From assembly GCA_902482185.1 (NCBI GenBank), contig CABSZR010000096.1, forward strand, positions 1 to 5,991: 5,991 nucleotides of DNA, read 5' to 3'. Positions 5,091 to 5,991 of this stretch are shown here, in pieces (positions within the stretch are counted from its first letter, which is position 1; each line of letters starts with the position of its first letter). Both the position numbers and the translations under genes were made by a program. The notes beneath the pieces are model-generated. The model was not told the origin of the DNA. It worked only from the letters and a program-made list of their open reading frames with translations, and ran no database searches. The DNA is from an uncultured Collinsella sp. (lineage in GTDB: Bacteria > Actinomycetota > Coriobacteriia > Coriobacteriales > Coriobacteriaceae).

Positions 5091-5991
5091 ATGGCTACCC
5101 CCAAGATTTCCGTTGTCGTTCCCATCTACAAAGTTGAGGAGTGCCTGGCCTGGTGCCTGGACTCCCTGCTTGCGCAGGACATGCCCGATTGGGAAGGCGT
5201 GCTGGTCAACGATGGCTCGCCGGATGGTTCGCGCGATATTGCGGCTGCGTATTGCGAAAAGGACGCGCGCTTTACGCTGGTCGATAAGGAGAACGGCGGC
5301 CTGTCGAGTGCGCGTAATGCAGGCATCGCCGCGTCCACGGCGCCTATCGTTGCGTTTTTGGATTCCGACGACCGATTTACGCCCGATGCATGCCGCGTGA
5401 TCGTCGATGCCTTTGAGCGCGAGGACTGCGACATTTTGACCTTTGGCGCGAACCCGTATCCGCCGGAGGCGGGGTATCCGTGGCTTAACTATGTGCTGAG
5501 CCCGCGTGATGTGTCGTTTGTGGGCTATAGCTCTGACCTGCTGTTTAAGGAAGCGTCTCGCCCCTTTGCATGGCGCACCGCCTGCAAGCGTGAGTTTTTG
5601 CTGGGCAACGGGATCGTGTTCGACGAAACCGTTAAGTATGGCGAGGACCAGGTCTTCGATTTTGCCGTGTACGGTCGTTCGCATAAGACCGCGCTTATCT
5701 CGAACAAGCTGTATGACTACCGCGTGGCGCGCAAGGGTTCGCTCATGGACACCATGCGCTACGACGACGAGACGCGTCTGCTGGAGCATGTGAAGATTTA
5801 CTCCGCTGTGCTGGCTGACTGGCAGCGCGACGGTCTCGATGCCCAGTATGCCGATGACCTGGCGTACTTCCTATGCGATCTGGTGCTGTACGATGCGCTC
5901 AGGTTGCTGGGTTCGGACTGCGGCAAGGTGTTTGCTGCCGTTGCCACGGCGCTTGCTGGTTCTGCCGTGGGCAGCGATGCTGCGCTCGCAC
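5091..5991 (+). CDS. GT2 family glycosyltransferase (type B, second copy), 3'-truncated by window
   Basis: The frame is open from ATG 5091 to the window end, giving 300 residues with no stop, so the C-terminus lies outside. Motifs: ISVVVPIYKV (residues 6-15), VNDGSPDGS (39-47), NGGLSSARNAGI (68-79), LDSDD (90-94) as the metal-binding DxD motif, RPFAWRTACKREFL (157-170), YGEDQVFDF (183-191) with the likely catalytic acid, and KLYDYRV (206-212). These match a nucleotide-sugar-dependent sugar transferase of about 330-350 residues. It resembles the type B gene at 2845 in the same regions (for example PYACRAAFSRELL there), but much less closely than the two type A genes resemble each other. The ATG lies 12 bases after the previous stop, with AGGAG at 5077-5081. 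There is no signal peptide. The sugar and linkage are unknown. Confidence 0.93.
   Translation, partial: MATPKISVVVPIYKVEECLAWCLDSLLAQDMPDWEGVLVNDGSPDGSRDIAAAYCEKDARFTLVDKENGGLSSARNAGIAASTAPIVAFLDSDDRFTPDACRVIVDAFEREDCDILTFGANPYPPEAGYPWLNYVLSPRDVSFVGYSSDLLFKEASRPFAWRTACKREFLLGNGIVFDETVKYGEDQVFDFAVYGRSHKTALISNKLYDYRVARKGSLMDTMRYDDETRLLEHVKIYSAVLADWQRDGLDAQYADDLAYFLCDLVLYDALRLLGSDCGKVFAAVATALAGSAVGSDAALA

Noticed and set aside
4731..5789. A 352-residue open frame on the minus strand.
   Set aside because: It lies antisense to two genes with intact GT2 motifs. Long antisense frames are expected in DNA with strong C/G third-position bias, and its translation shows no recognisable motifs.

Overview
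This window is a piece of a surface-glycan (exopolysaccharide, capsule or cell-wall polysaccharide) biosynthesis locus. It holds one unidentified small gene and five glycosyltransferases, all of the GT2 (GT-A fold) type. The DNA is GC-rich with strong C/G preference at third codon positions, good Shine-Dalgarno sites and TTG as well as ATG starts. This suggests a high-GC Gram-positive; a gut Coriobacteriia member such as Collinsella is my best guess. That is an impression from composition and gene style, not a proof.

Layout. At 9-434 (+) lies the end of, or all of, an unrecognised protein. It converges, across a 24-base gap, with a glycosyltransferase on the minus strand (459-1478) whose motifs resemble galactofuranosyl/rhamnosyl-type GT2 enzymes. 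A 256-base divergent intergenic region (1479-1734) follows, with a candidate promoter facing each way and a small dyad between them. From 1735 to the right edge runs a plus-strand series of four GT2 genes: 1735-2838, 2845-3885, 3960-5078 and 5091 onward, the last cut off by the window end.

The four plus-strand genes alternate between two subtypes in the order A-B-A-B. Type A (1735 and 3960) carries an E-S-D-D metal motif and the C-terminal motifs PSIWSA, FLPTPGAS and YRQDNE. Type B (2845 and 5091) carries D-x-D-D and a later G-E-D. This looks like an old duplication of a two-gene module. The two A genes share a 270-base 5' block with about 88% identity (hand count, ungapped). Past that block similarity drops abruptly, even at synonymous positions inside conserved motifs, which suggests gene conversion or recombination. 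Gaps are 6, 74 and 12 bases. The 74-base gap holds a hairpin and a possible extended -10 element, so the second A-B pair may have its own promoter.

Working together, the enzymes would each add one sugar from an activated nucleotide-sugar donor to a growing lipid-linked glycan on the inner face of the membrane. None shows a signal peptide or a clear membrane segment, so they probably act as soluble or peripheral cytoplasmic enzymes. No mobile element, CRISPR array, tRNA or rRNA was seen. I found no evidence for a wholly new type of system; the noteworthy points are the module duplication, the mosaic paralogs and a substituted donor-binding residue.
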